Assembly: GCA_016288775.1 (NCBI GenBank)
Contig: JAEELG010000077.1
Coordinates: forward strand, 1-46,515
Length of the DNA: 46,515 bases
Direction: 5' to 3'
Source: Bacteroidales bacterium
Lineage (GTDB): Bacteria; Bacteroidota; Bacteroidia; Bacteroidales; UBA932
Part shown: positions 20,714-29,900 of the stretch, piece by piece
Layout of the letters: each line of letters opens with the position of its first letter
Position numbering within the stretch: the stretch's first letter is position 1
The notes under the pieces: generated by a model
Told to the model about the DNA's origin: nothing
Databases searched by the model: none
Seen by the model: the letters and a program-made list of their open reading frames with translations, nothing else
Made by a program: the position numbers and the translations under genes

Positions 20714-21346
20714 ATGAAAATTCTGGGAAAGTGCGTTTTGATACTGGGGCTGGTCCTGGCGGGGTTTGTCCTGTTCTGCAATCTGAGAATAAGTTCGTAT
20801 GCGAAAAGCCGCCTGTACGACAGTACTGGCGACATTCCGCATTACCATACGGCAGTGGTTCTGGGGACATCCCCCAACGGCAGGAGCGGCGGTCCCAACA
20901 GGTTCTTCCACGCAAGGATAAATGCCTGCGCCGAGCTGTTCGAGGCGGGAAAGATCGACCGCATCATCGTGAGCGGGGATAACCGTCACGTCTCTTATAA
21001 CGAGCCGGAGGCTATGAAGCGCGCCCTCGTTGACAAAGGCGTGCCGGCCGGGGTCATCTTCCTGGATTATGCGGGATTCCGCACCCTGGACTCGGTCGTG
21101 CGCGCAAAAGAAGTGTTCGGGCAGCCGTCTTTCGTCGTCATCAGCCAGAAGTTCCACAATGAGCGTGCGGTGTTCATCGCCGGCAAAAAAGGAATCGACG
21201 CCGTGGGCTTCAACGCCGAGGACGTCGGTTTCCATTACGGTTTCGTCACGCACGTACGGGAGTGGTTCGCGCGCTGCAAGGTCTACCTGGACCTCCTGCT
21301 CGGCAAGCAGCCCCACTTCCTCGGCGAACCCATCGATATCGGATAG
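20714..21346 (+). CDS. SanA/ElyC-like DUF218 membrane protein
   Basis: A 210-aa protein. One N-terminal transmembrane helix (about residues 5-25) precedes a DUF218 domain with AVVLGTSPNGR, ARINACAELFEAGKIDRIIVSGDNR and ISQKFHNERAVFIA. SanA and YdcF/ElyC proteins affect envelope barrier function and peptidoglycan or envelope-polysaccharide metabolism; their chemistry is unresolved. The box TATATTAG ends exactly 4 bases before the ATG, as in the other leaderless-type genes. I chose this start because the upstream frame would run through the promoter. Confidence 0.88.
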   Translation: MKILGKCVLILGLVLAGFVLFCNLRISSYAKSRLYDSTGDIPHYHTAVVLGTSPNGRSGGPNRFFHARINACAELFEAGKIDRIIVSGDNRHVSYNEPEAMKRALVDKGVPAGVIFLDYAGFRTLDSVVRAKEVFGQPSFVVISQKFHNERAVFIAGKKGIDAVGFNAEDVGFHYGFVTHVREWFARCKVYLDLLLGKQPHFLGEPIDIG

Positions 21347-21377
21347 CGCTCTGCCGCCTGAATCAAAGAGAAAAGCA

Positions 21378-22307
21378 TCATTTGGCTTCAGGAAACATCT
21401 CCTGAAGCAGGGCTCTGTCGAGTTTGAGGATACGGTTGATCTGGGCATTGCCGGCGTTATAGTCGAAGTGCATCTTGCGTGCGACGACCTTCTTCTGCTC
21501 TTCAGACATGTCCGTAAGCCGGCCCACGTGATAATCGGTGCTGGCGATTGAGAATGCCGCCGAGAACATCTCCTCGTCGGTAAGGACGATGCGGTCGCCA
21601 TATCGGGCTGCGAACTCCGCATATGCTTCACGGTTCTTTGAAAGAAGGTTGAAATACTGGTGCGCATCCCGGAAGAACATCCGTCCGGTGCGCCAGTCCA
21701 CGTAACTCTCCGGAGCGATGAAGCCGTTTCTGACGGTAAGCGATGCGGGCAGCAAGAGATTATTGGAGTGCAGGACTTCCCGCTTCTCCCGTATTGTCAA
21801 AGATGAGAACGGGGTCGAGGGAATGAGCTCCGGACTGAATCCAAAATATAGGTAGCCTGTCCCCCAGGGATACGAATACGGAGTATGGGCGGAATAGACC
21901 ACATAACCGTTGCGGTCGATGTAGGCAATGTTGTTCCGGAGCGACTGAAGCGTCTGCACGAGCACGGGATCGCATACGAAGTCTTTGAGGTCAAGAGCGC
22001 GTCCCCTTTTGGCAGCATAACGCCTGAGCCGTGTTGCATAATGGTCAAGGAAGTCTATGCAACGCTGTTTGTGCCGGGCTTCGGAGAGATTATGTAAATG
22101 ATTGGACATCACGGAGAAAGAGAAGGTGTTAAGCCCTGTGACGGTGATGCTTTCCGCCATCAGTGACATGCCAAAGCAATACTCTTCGTTGTTTGTGAAC
22201 AGTAATTCCGTGGAGATTCCGGGAGTGGCGATGTGCCAGTAAGGACCGTGCTGGTCGAAAGCACGTTGACAAAGCATTTCTTTGTCGGAGAAAGTGAAGT
22301 CTTTCAT
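21378..22307 (-). CDS. Y1-family REP-associated tyrosine transposase-like protein (RAYT)
   Basis: A 309-aa protein with the signature of IS200-like Y1 HUH transposases. The HUH motif is HLH (residues 70-72) in FSVMSNHLHNL. After a helical insertion comes the catalytic-helix region NNIAYIDRNGYV (Tyr129 candidate nucleophile), aligning with the RAYT pattern Y-I-x-x-N-P. PYSYPWGTGYLYF then resembles the YPWSS segment of RAYTs. A ~130-residue C-terminal part is longer than in proteobacterial RAYTs. No IS-type ends or target duplications enclose it. A perfect hairpin with 51-bp tandem repeats begins 83 bases upstream of the start codon. A weak -7 box (TATATTGG, 22327-22334) lies between them. Confidence 0.75.
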   Translation of the reverse strand: MKDFTFSDKEMLCQRAFDQHGPYWHIATPGISTELLFTNNEEYCFGMSLMAESITVTGLNTFSFSVMSNHLHNLSEARHKQRCIDFLDHYATRLRRYAAKRGRALDLKDFVCDPVLVQTLQSLRNNIAYIDRNGYVVYSAHTPYSYPWGTGYLYFGFSPELIPSTPFSSLTIREKREVLHSNNLLLPASLTVRNGFIAPESYVDWRTGRMFFRDAHQYFNLLSKNREAYAEFAARYGDRIVLTDEEMFSAAFSIASTDYHVGRLTDMSEEQKKVVARKMHFDYNAGNAQINRILKLDRALLQEMFPEAK

Positions 22308-22389
22308 AACAGTTTAACTTTTTGTGCCAATATAGCGATAATAACTATTCGGCGCAACACTTTGGCCACTAATCGAGGGGGAAAAGTGT

Positions 22390-22547
22390 GGTTCGGTCAC
22401 AAAAACGGGCTGTTTTGTGACCGAACCGACGAAAATGATGCGTTAGGTGACAAAAACGGCCTGATTTGTAACTTAAAGAGGGAAACTGAAACGTTTGGTT
22501 ACAAAATCAGGCGTATTTGTGACCGGATCGGGGGCTAGCGGAGGGGG
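22390..22547. repeat. Palindromic 51-bp tandem repeat array upstream of the RAYT gene
   Basis: Units start at 22395, 22446 and 22497 (51 bp each, the third diverged at its end). The first unit is the core of a perfect 15-bp hairpin (22390-22404 with 22413-22427, 8-nt loop), with GGTTCGGTCACAAAA as the left arm. Units 2 and 3 keep the form GGTnACAAAA-N8-TTTGTnAC. The unit length, the palindrome and the left boundary GTGTGGTTCGGTCACAAAAA match the array inside thiL (6787-7041). Confidence 0.88.
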
Positions 22548-22655
22548 ATCCCGGGGAGGGCCGTTCCCCAAACAATGCTTAAGGAATACTTATTTACGTA
22601 TTAAATGCGTGAATACCAAAAATGATGATTATCTTTATGCGATAATAGTGCGATT
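22548..22655 (+). other. Intergenic leader before the 50-aa ORF
   Basis: A GC-rich stretch after the repeats gives way at about 22577 to AT-rich DNA. TATCTTTA (22630-22637), seven of eight for TAnnTTTG, ends 18 bases before the ATG at 22656 and is the likely -7 box. Nothing else is recognised. Confidence 0.35.
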
Positions 22656-22808
22656 ATGAATGTGCTCGTAATAAGCGGCATGAAGATCTTCCGCGACCTC
22701 ATCTACATGATGCGCGGCCTGATGCGCAATAAGAAGCTTAGAGCCAAGGCCGGCGGCAAGTTCACCGAAGGTATGATAGGCCCATACAAAAAAGCAATCG
22801 AGCAATGA
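22656..22808 (+). CDS. 50-aa small protein coupled to the DUF5715-like gene
   Basis: A short basic ORF, MNVLVISGMKIFRDLIYMMRG at the start and MIGPYKKAIEQ at the end. Its stop overlaps the next ATG in an ATGA junction. An internal Met (MKIFRD) is an alternative start. The hydrophobic/aromatic first third and Lys/Arg-rich middle could make an amphipathic membrane-associated helix. I recognise no family. The codon use resembles its neighbours and the coupling argues it is translated. Confidence 0.55.
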   Translation: MNVLVISGMKIFRDLIYMMRGLMRNKKLRAKAGGKFTEGMIGPYKKAIEQ

Positions 22809-23518
22809 GAAAACGGTTCCTCCTCCTCATCATCAAACTGGCCGGGGTGCTGCTGGCAGCCGGACTTGGTCTGTATGTGTTCTTCAGCGCACGGTCGTGC
22901 ATCGAGGAGCGCCGCTGGCTCGCACTCGGGCCGATCGAGAACCATCCCGTGCGCATCTGGGACGTGAAGTTCGCCAAGGAGTTCAACGACATGAACGACG
23001 TGCAGCTGGAGGTCGCGCAAGCCATCGGAGTCCCTCCCGTCAAAGACCGGGAAGAAGCGGAAAAGCTCAAGACGAAGCTGGTAAAGCTCGAAGACACTGA
23101 TACTTACGTCATCGATTCCCTGACCCACTCAATCCCCTACCTGATCCCGTCCGCAAAAGAGCTGCTGGACGACATAGGCCGCATTTTCCAGGATTCGCTG
23201 AGCGCGAAGGGACTCAACCCCTACAAGCTGACGGTCACCTCCGTCCTGCGCACGGAAGACGACATAGCGAAGCTCCGCAAACGCAACGTAAACGCTTCCG
23301 AAAACTCGACCCACCGCTACGGCACCTCGTTCGACCTCTCCTACTGGCGATACGTAAAGATACCCGAACTCCGGGGCCGCCCCTACGAGGACGTTCCTCC
23401 CGAGTACCTCCGGGCCACGCTGAGCCAGGTCCTCAAAGACATTCACGACCAGGGCGACCGCTGCTTCGTGAAATACGAAAAGAAGCAGAACTGCTTCCAT
23501 ATAACCGTAAGGAGATAA
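22805..23518 (+). CDS. DUF5715-like protein, probable M15-type peptidase fold
   Basis: A 237-aa protein with an N-terminal membrane anchor or uncleaved signal (about residues 5-27). The soluble part ends with HRYGTSFDLSYW and CFHITVRR. An HxxGxxxD pair followed by a late His is the zinc-ligand pattern of M15/VanY D-Ala-D-Ala carboxypeptidases and related peptidoglycan hydrolases. Family assignment to DUF5715 is from overall resemblance. A periplasmic role in peptidoglycan or cell-wall peptide trimming is inferred from fold only. Its ATG overlaps the stop of the 50-aa ORF. Confidence 0.65.
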   Translation: MRKRFLLLIIKLAGVLLAAGLGLYVFFSARSCIEERRWLALGPIENHPVRIWDVKFAKEFNDMNDVQLEVAQAIGVPPVKDREEAEKLKTKLVKLEDTDTYVIDSLTHSIPYLIPSAKELLDDIGRIFQDSLSAKGLNPYKLTVTSVLRTEDDIAKLRKRNVNASENSTHRYGTSFDLSYWRYVKIPELRGRPYEDVPPEYLRATLSQVLKDIHDQGDRCFVKYEKKQNCFHITVRR

Positions 23519-23611
23519 ACAGATTATTCCTTTATTTGCGTAAACCAAAACGACAGCATCCAGATAGGGAGCGGCGCTACGCTGGGACAGGAAAAGGCTG
23601 TTCGAATCCGT

Positions 23612-24568
23612 CTAATTGTACGTGTGCACCGAGTGCCCCTTCGCCGAAGGGAGGTAGTTGACACCCCACCAGCAGATCTGCAGGCACACAAAACCGGCTA
23701 ACAGAATGCAGCAGGCGGCCTTCCAGTCGCCGGGGCGGGCCTTGCGCAGGTGAACGTAAAGCAGATAGCAGAGCCACGTTGCGGCCGCCCAGGTCTCCTT
23801 GGGATCCCATGCCCAGTACGAGCCCCACGCCTCCCTGGCCCAGAAAGCACCGAGAAGCATCCCGACAGTAAGGAACGCAAGCCCGGTGAATACCAGGCTG
23901 TCAGTGAGTGACAGTGCCTTTGCGCCGCCATTGCGTACCAGCATATACACCGCCGTCACGGTTGCGGCTGCCAGAAGCGCGTAAGCAATCATGTACACGA
24001 TGACGTGCGGTGCGAACCAGGGGCTACGCAACTCCGGATTGGGATTGTCGAACAGAGGTCCCGTCGCGCTGAGTGTGATTCCCAGGAACGCGACGCAGAG
24101 GAGCGCGGCACATACTGCAGTCCACAGGAAAGACCTGCGCCCAGAAGGCCTCGGAGCCATGAACAGAATCTGGCAGAGGGCGCCCGCCATCATGATGCAG
24201 ATGCCCACCGTCACCCATGCTCTCCACGGGTCCACGAGCATCTCCAGCCCCTGATCCGCAGAATGCAGGCGCTGCATGCCGGCATTGCTCAGGGTGACGG
24301 CGACTATGGTTACGGCCACTCCCAGATGGTTCAGGACGAAGGGAATCTCCTTAAGCTTCCAGCGCAGGAGGCGCTTCACGGCCGCCATGAGCGACAGCGC
24401 CGCCACCCATGCCCATACAAGGATGAAAGGCCAGAAGCGTGTCATGCGGCTTAGCCAGGGCACGCCGCCCTCCTCCACCTGGGGAATCAATCCCATCAGG
24501 ATAGTGAGTGCGGCAGCGAACGCCAGAGACAGCGCCGCGGCGCCTGGAGAGATGAGCGGACGTTTCAT
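23612..24568 (-). CDS. ccsA: Cytochrome c biogenesis protein CcsA
   Basis: A 318-aa polytopic protein with about eight hydrophobic segments. The tryptophan-rich haem-handling motif AWGSYWAWDPKETWAAATW lies near residue 240, with conserved His residues in NHLGVAV and APHVIVYM. CcsA is the haem-exporting half of system II cytochrome c maturation. Its ResB/CcsB partner is not visible in the window, unless the first ~90 residues are a residual part of it. I start at MKRPLIS rather than 13 codons earlier because that upstream stretch overlaps the AT-rich promoter-like DNA. Confidence 0.9.
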   Translation of the reverse strand: MKRPLISPGAAALSLAFAAALTILMGLIPQVEEGGVPWLSRMTRFWPFILVWAWVAALSLMAAVKRLLRWKLKEIPFVLNHLGVAVTIVAVTLSNAGMQRLHSADQGLEMLVDPWRAWVTVGICIMMAGALCQILFMAPRPSGRRSFLWTAVCAALLCVAFLGITLSATGPLFDNPNPELRSPWFAPHVIVYMIAYALLAAATVTAVYMLVRNGGAKALSLTDSLVFTGLAFLTVGMLLGAFWAREAWGSYWAWDPKETWAAATWLCYLLYVHLRKARPGDWKAACCILLAGFVCLQICWWGVNYLPSAKGHSVHTYN

Positions 24569-24671
24569 ATTCCGTGCTAATATACGGCATATTTTACGCT
24601 CACGCAAGAGAATGCGCGATTACCAATCGTCGAATAATTGAGTCTTGTTAAAAAAATATCAAAAATTCCAT

Positions 24672-24679
24672 TATATTTG
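24672..24679 (+). promoter_or_regulatory. -7 box of the AraC-type regulator gene
   Basis: TATATTTG, perfect TAnnTTTG, 19 bases before the ATG at 24699. Confidence 0.6.
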
Positions 24680-24698
24680 CACCATAAACCAATAGGCA

Positions 24699-25577
24699 AT
24701 GGCCAAGATACTGGAAGAGATCATCCCGCTGTCCCCCAAGGACTGCTTCTACATCGTGGAGCGCCACAAGAGCGAATTCAGCTTTCCCCTCCACAGCCAC
24801 GAGGAGTACGAACTGAACTTCATAGAGCACGGGCGCGGAGTGCGCCGCGTGGTCGGCGACAGCATAGAGGAAATAGGCGAATACGAGCTCACGCTCGTTG
24901 CCGGAAAAACCCTTGCACACGCCTGGGAACAGGGCTCCTGTTCGGCCAAGGACGTGCGTGAAATCACGATTCAGTTCTCTCCGATGCTGTTTCCACCCGA
25001 GCTTCTGATGCGCAATCAGTTCTCCTCCATCAAGAAGATGCTGGACAAGGCTTACCTTGGTCTGAACTTCTCCACCAGAGCCATCATGAAGGTGTACTCC
25101 CTGATCGACTCGCTGGCCTCGATGAACGACCGTTTCGAGCAGTACCTGGCCTTCCTCAAGATCCTGTACGAACTCTCTTCGGACGACCGGGCGCGCACCC
25201 TCGCCTCCTCCTCTTTCGCCAGCGGCATCAACGACTCCGAAAGCCGCCGAATCAACAAGGTGAAGGATTTCATCGCGGTGCACTACGCCGAGGACATACA
25301 CCTCGAGGACATGGCATCGCTCGTGGGCATGGCGCCCTCCGCATTCAGCCGCTTCTTCAAGCAGCATACCGGCCGCAATCTCATTGATTTCCTGATAGAT
25401 ACGCGCCTTGGCAACGCATCCCGCATGCTCGTCGACACCACCACCGGAATATCCGAGATCTGCTACGCCTGCGGCTTCAACAACCTCAGCAATTTCAACC
25501 GCACTTTCAAGGCGCGCCGGGGCTACACGCCACGCGACTTCCGCGCCCTGTACACCAAAAACAAAGTGCTGGTATAG
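24699..25577 (+). CDS. AraC-family transcriptional regulator (PUL regulator)
   Basis: A 292-aa protein. The N-terminal cupin-like sensor (about residues 15-110) carries FPLHSHEEYELNFIEHG. The C-terminal AraC DNA-binding domain has two helix-turn-helices, with LEDMASLVGMAPSAFSRFFKQHTGRN near 205-230 and ISEICYACGFNNLSNFNRTFKARRGYTPRDFR near 250-282. It sits directly upstream of the mannanase-SusCD genes on the same strand, the usual place for a local regulator. The cupin probably binds a mono- or disaccharide from the glycan. No membrane segments, so it is not a hybrid two-component or SusR sensor. Confidence 0.93.
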   Translation: MAKILEEIIPLSPKDCFYIVERHKSEFSFPLHSHEEYELNFIEHGRGVRRVVGDSIEEIGEYELTLVAGKTLAHAWEQGSCSAKDVREITIQFSPMLFPPELLMRNQFSSIKKMLDKAYLGLNFSTRAIMKVYSLIDSLASMNDRFEQYLAFLKILYELSSDDRARTLASSSFASGINDSESRRINKVKDFIAVHYAEDIHLEDMASLVGMAPSAFSRFFKQHTGRNLIDFLIDTRLGNASRMLVDTTTGISEICYACGFNNLSNFNRTFKARRGYTPRDFRALYTKNKVLV

Positions 25578-25639
25578 CCAATGTAAAAAAAGTATCAGTT
25601 TTAGTTCTTTTTGTATTTGTCGAGCGCACTTCTTTTATT

Positions 25640-25647
25640 TATTTTTG
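25640..25647 (+). promoter_or_regulatory. -7 box at the head of the PUL operon (leaderless type)
   Basis: TATTTTTG matches TAnnTTTG and is followed by CAAC and the ATG at 25652. It probably drives GH5-susC-susD and onward, as no other promoter is evident before the downstream genes. Confidence 0.5.
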
Positions 25648-25651
25648 CAAC

Positions 25652-26920
25652 ATGACAATAACCACAAAACTGGCGATCCTGGCATGCGCAGCCATTCTCG
25701 CCACCGGTTGTTCCCACTCCCCTTCCTTCGTAAGCGTCAGGGACGGGAATTTCGTCCGTGACGGAAAGACCTGCACGTTCATAGGCACCAATTTCTGGTA
25801 CGGCCCCATCCTGGCATCGGAAGGCCGGGGCGGCGATTACGCGCGCCTCACGCGCGAATTGGACACTCTCAAAGCGCTAGGAATCACCAACTTACGCGTA
25901 CTGGCCGGCGGTGACGGCCCCGACGGGGTCTTCTCCCGCATCGAGCCCACCCTGCAGACGGCGCCCGGAGTGTACAACGACACCCTCCTGGTCGGACTCG
26001 ACCGCTTCCTGGCCGAGCTCGGCAAACGCGACATGCACGCCGTGCTCTTCCTCAACAACTCCTGGGAATGGAGCGGCGGCTACGGCCAGTACCTGGAATG
26101 GGCCACCGGCGAAAAGGCCCTCATCCCGCTGATCGACGGCTACTGGCCCTTCATGCAGCAGATGCGCAAGTTCCAGACTTCCAGGGAATCGCAGGAACTG
26201 TTCTACAACCACATCAGGGCCATGGTTGGCCGCACCAACAGCATCACGGGCAAGCCCTACAAAGACGACCCCGCAATCTTCTCCTGGCAGATCGGCAACG
26301 AGCCCCGCTGCTTCTCCGACGACCCTGAGGTCCGCAGCGGCTTCATCGGCTGGCTCACCGAATCCGCCCGCCTTATCAAGTCTATCGACCCCAACCACAT
26401 GGTGTCCACCGGCAACGAGGGATTCTTCGGCTGCGAGCAGGACTGGGAACTCACGGAGCAGGTGAACTCCATCCCCGGAGTCGACTACATGACCATACAC
26501 ATCTGGCCCTACAACTGGGAATGGGCCAAAGCCGACGACCTCGAGGGCACCCTCCCCAACGCCATCGCCAAAACCGAAGAATACATAGCATCCAACGCCG
26601 AACTCGCAAAACGCCTGGGCCTGCCCCTCGTGTGCGAGGAATTCGGTTTCCCCCGCGACGGATTCAGCCCCTCGCGCGACGCGACCACATCCTCGCGTGA
26701 CGCTTACTACGCCTTTGTTTTCTCCCATGTGGGAGACGACCTCCAGGGCGCGAACTTCTGGGGATGGAGCGGATTCGCGAAGCCCGTACACACACAGTGG
26801 GAGAAGGGCGACCCGTACACCGGCGACCCGGCACAGGAAGCCCAGGGCCTCAACGGCGTGTACATCACCGACACAACAATTGACGTTATCAAAGACGCAA
26901 TTACCAATATAAACCAATAA
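25652..26920 (+). CDS. GH5 endo-beta-mannanase lipoprotein (GH5_7-like)
   Basis: A 422-aa protein. The lipoprotein signal ends in ATGC (Cys20), suggesting a cell-surface or periplasmic lipid anchor. The catalytic barrel starts with FIGTNFWYGP. The acid/base Glu is in SWQIGNEPR near residue 217 and the nucleophile Glu in CEEFGFPRDG near 329. WxxxNEP with EEFG and TIHIWPYNW resemble the GH5_7 mannanase subfamily. It would cut beta-1,4-mannan or glucomannan backbones. It is the first structural gene of the PUL, 20 bases before susC. Confidence 0.88.
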   Translation: MTITTKLAILACAAILATGCSHSPSFVSVRDGNFVRDGKTCTFIGTNFWYGPILASEGRGGDYARLTRELDTLKALGITNLRVLAGGDGPDGVFSRIEPTLQTAPGVYNDTLLVGLDRFLAELGKRDMHAVLFLNNSWEWSGGYGQYLEWATGEKALIPLIDGYWPFMQQMRKFQTSRESQELFYNHIRAMVGRTNSITGKPYKDDPAIFSWQIGNEPRCFSDDPEVRSGFIGWLTESARLIKSIDPNHMVSTGNEGFFGCEQDWELTEQVNSIPGVDYMTIHIWPYNWEWAKADDLEGTLPNAIAKTEEYIASNAELAKRLGLPLVCEEFGFPRDGFSPSRDATTSSRDAYYAFVFSHVGDDLQGANFWGWSGFAKPVHTQWEKGDPYTGDPAQEAQGLNGVYITDTTIDVIKDAITNINQ

Positions 26921-26940
26921 TATTAACCAAAAAAAGTAGC

Positions 26941-29900
26941 ATGAAAAGAAAACTTGTGACCTTCATGCTGGCTCTGTTGGCCACCGGGGCCCTGTTCGCT
27001 CAGAACCGGGTCCACGGTACGATAACCGACAATGTCGGACCGCTTATCGGAGCCAGTGTCATGGAGAAGGGCACCAGCAACGGTGCCATCACAGACCTTG
27101 ATGGAAACTACACGATTACGGTTAAGCCCGGCGCTACGCTCGTGTTCTCTTCCATCGGCTATGTGACCCAGGAGATCGCTGTCGGCAACCAGAGTGTCGT
27201 CAACGTGAAACTGGAAGAAGACGCCGAATTCCTCGACGAAGTCGTTGTCGTGGGTTACGGCACCATGAAGAAGAGCGACCTCGCCGGCGCTTCCGTCTCA
27301 ATGAAGGAAGACGCCATCAAGGGCTCGATCATCACCAACCTGGACCAGTCGCTCCAGGGCCGCGCAGCGGGTGTTACCGCCGTGCAGACCTCGGGTGCTC
27401 CCGGTTCGTCGTCGTCCATCCGCGTGCGCGGCCAGGCAACGGTCAACGCCAACGCCGAGCCTCTGTACGTGATCGACGGCGTCATCGTCCAGGGCGGCGG
27501 TAATTCCGGTTCGGACTTCGGTCTCGGCGACGCCCTCGGCAACGGCAAGGTATCGACGATCTCCCCTCTCTCCACCATCAACCCCGCCGATATCGTGAGC
27601 ATGGAAATCCTCAAGGATGCTTCCGCAACCGCCATCTACGGTGCCCAGGGTGCCAACGGTGTGGTTCTCATCACCACCAAGCACGGCAAGGCCGGCGAAG
27701 CGAAGTTCTCCTATGACGGCATGTTCGCAGTCTCCCGCCAGACCCGCCGCATCGACATGCTGAACCTCCGCGAATTCGCAGAGTATTACAACGACATGGT
27801 CGCTCTCGGAGAAGTTTCCGCCAACGCCATGTACGCCGATCCTTCCATCCTCGGCAAGGGTACCAACTGGCAGGACGAGGTGTTCCGCACCGCTCTCCAG
27901 CATCAGCATCAGGTGAGCGCCCAGGGCGGTACCGACAAGGTTCAGTACTACGTTTCCGGTTCCTATATGGACCAGCAGGGTACCATCATCGGTTCCGAGT
28001 TCAACCGTCTGAGCTTCCGCACCAACCTCGACGCGCAGCTCAAGCCCTGGTTCAAGCTCGGAGTCAACGCCACCTACGCAGTCACCAACGATAACCTGAA
28101 GCTCGCCGACGGTCAGGAAGGCGTTATCTTCTACTCCCTCACCAGTCTCCCCGACATTCCGGTATTCGACATCGACGGCAACTATTCCACCGTAGTACGC
28201 GAGGGATATACGACCAAGAACCCCGTTGCACTTGCAATGTACAACGAGAACCTCCTCAACCGTCAGAAACTCGCAGGCAACGTCTACGCCGAACTCACTC
28301 CCATCAAGCATATCGTCTTCCGCAGCGAAGTCGGCTTCGACAAGAGCGATTCCCAGGCAGACACCTACAAGCCCAAGATCAGCCTCGGAACCTTCCAGCA
28401 GGGCAGCAACCAGATAAGCCAGCAGCGCAACGCCAGCACTTACTGGTCCATCAAGAACTACATCACCTATTCCAACACGTTCGGCAAGCACAGCCTTACC
28501 GCGATGGTCGGACAGGAAGCATGGGAGTCCCGCTGGAGCTACATGAGGGTCGCCAACTCCGACCTCCCCTCCGACGAGATCCACAGCATCGGACTTGCCA
28601 CCGGCACTCCCAAGACCGGCGGCGGATTCGGTTCCAGCTCGATGGCTTCCTTCTTCACCCGCGAAACCTATAACTACGACGACCGCTACATCGGAACCTA
28701 CACCTTCCGTTATGACGGTTCCTCCAACTTCGGTCCGGATAACCGCTGGGCCGGATTCCATTCCTTCGCAGTTGCATGGCGCTTCACCAACGAGCAGTTC
28801 TTTCCCGCTTCCGCAAAGAGCGTCCTGAACGACGGTAAGCTCCGTATCGGCTGGGGCCAGACCGGTAACGCCAACATCGGCTCCGGCGCATGGGAAGCCG
28901 GCATGAGCAAGATGCCGAGCGCACTCGGCGACAGCCAGCGTCCCGCCAACATCCCCAACACCGGTATCCACTGGGAGAAGCAGCATCAGACCAACCTCGG
29001 TCTCGACCTCAACTTCTTCCAGAACCGCCTCAACCTCACCATCGACCTGTACGACAAGATCTCATCCGACATGCTCATGCCGATGACCCTTCCTTCGTAC
29101 ATGGGTACCCAGGGCAACGGTTCTTCCGCACTCGCAGCTCCCCGTGGCAACTACGGTACCATCGAGAACAAGGGTCTGGAAATCACCCTCGACACCCACC
29201 CGGTAGAGGCCGGAGACTTCGCATGGGATTCCAATTTCCAGATTTCCTTCAACAAGAACAGGCTTGTCGCACTTGACGGCACCGCCAACGCACAGCTCGT
29301 AGGTTACGGCCAGTGGGACGACATCGTGTCCGTTACCGAAATCGGAGAGCCCCTCTACAGCTTCTACGGCTACAAGGTAGTGGGCGTCTACAAGGATTTC
29401 GACGACATCATGAACTCCCCGAAGGCCGAGAAGTTCCCTGAGGACGGCGTGTTCAACCGCGACACCACCGTATGGCCCGGCGACCTCAAGTTCGCCGACG
29501 TCAACGGAGACGGAGTCATCAACGAGCTCGACCGCACCAACATCGGTTCGCCGCTTCCCAAATTCACCTTCGGCTGGACCAACACCTTCCGCTGGAAGAA
29601 CCTCGACCTGAGCATCTTCCTCAACGGTTCCTACGGCAACAAGATCCTCAACTACAACCTTATGGGCCAGGGCTGGAACGGTCTGGTGCACATGAACAGC
29701 GTGTGGTACAACCAGCACGCCAGCATCGGCAACCGCGCCCGTCTCGAGGTCATCGATCCCGCCAAGCAGTATGCCGCCGGTGAGTCCTGGCAGCGCGACG
29801 TCACCAACGTGCGTGTCGCCAACGCCGACACCAAGACCCCCCGTCCTTCCATCGCAGACCCGAACGACAACGACCGCATCAGCGACCGCTATATCGAGGA

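Noticed and set aside
22233..22538. Plus-strand ORF through the 51-bp array as a gene
   Set aside because: It begins inside the transposase gene in antisense and its only regular content is the repeat; no promoter or homology supports it.
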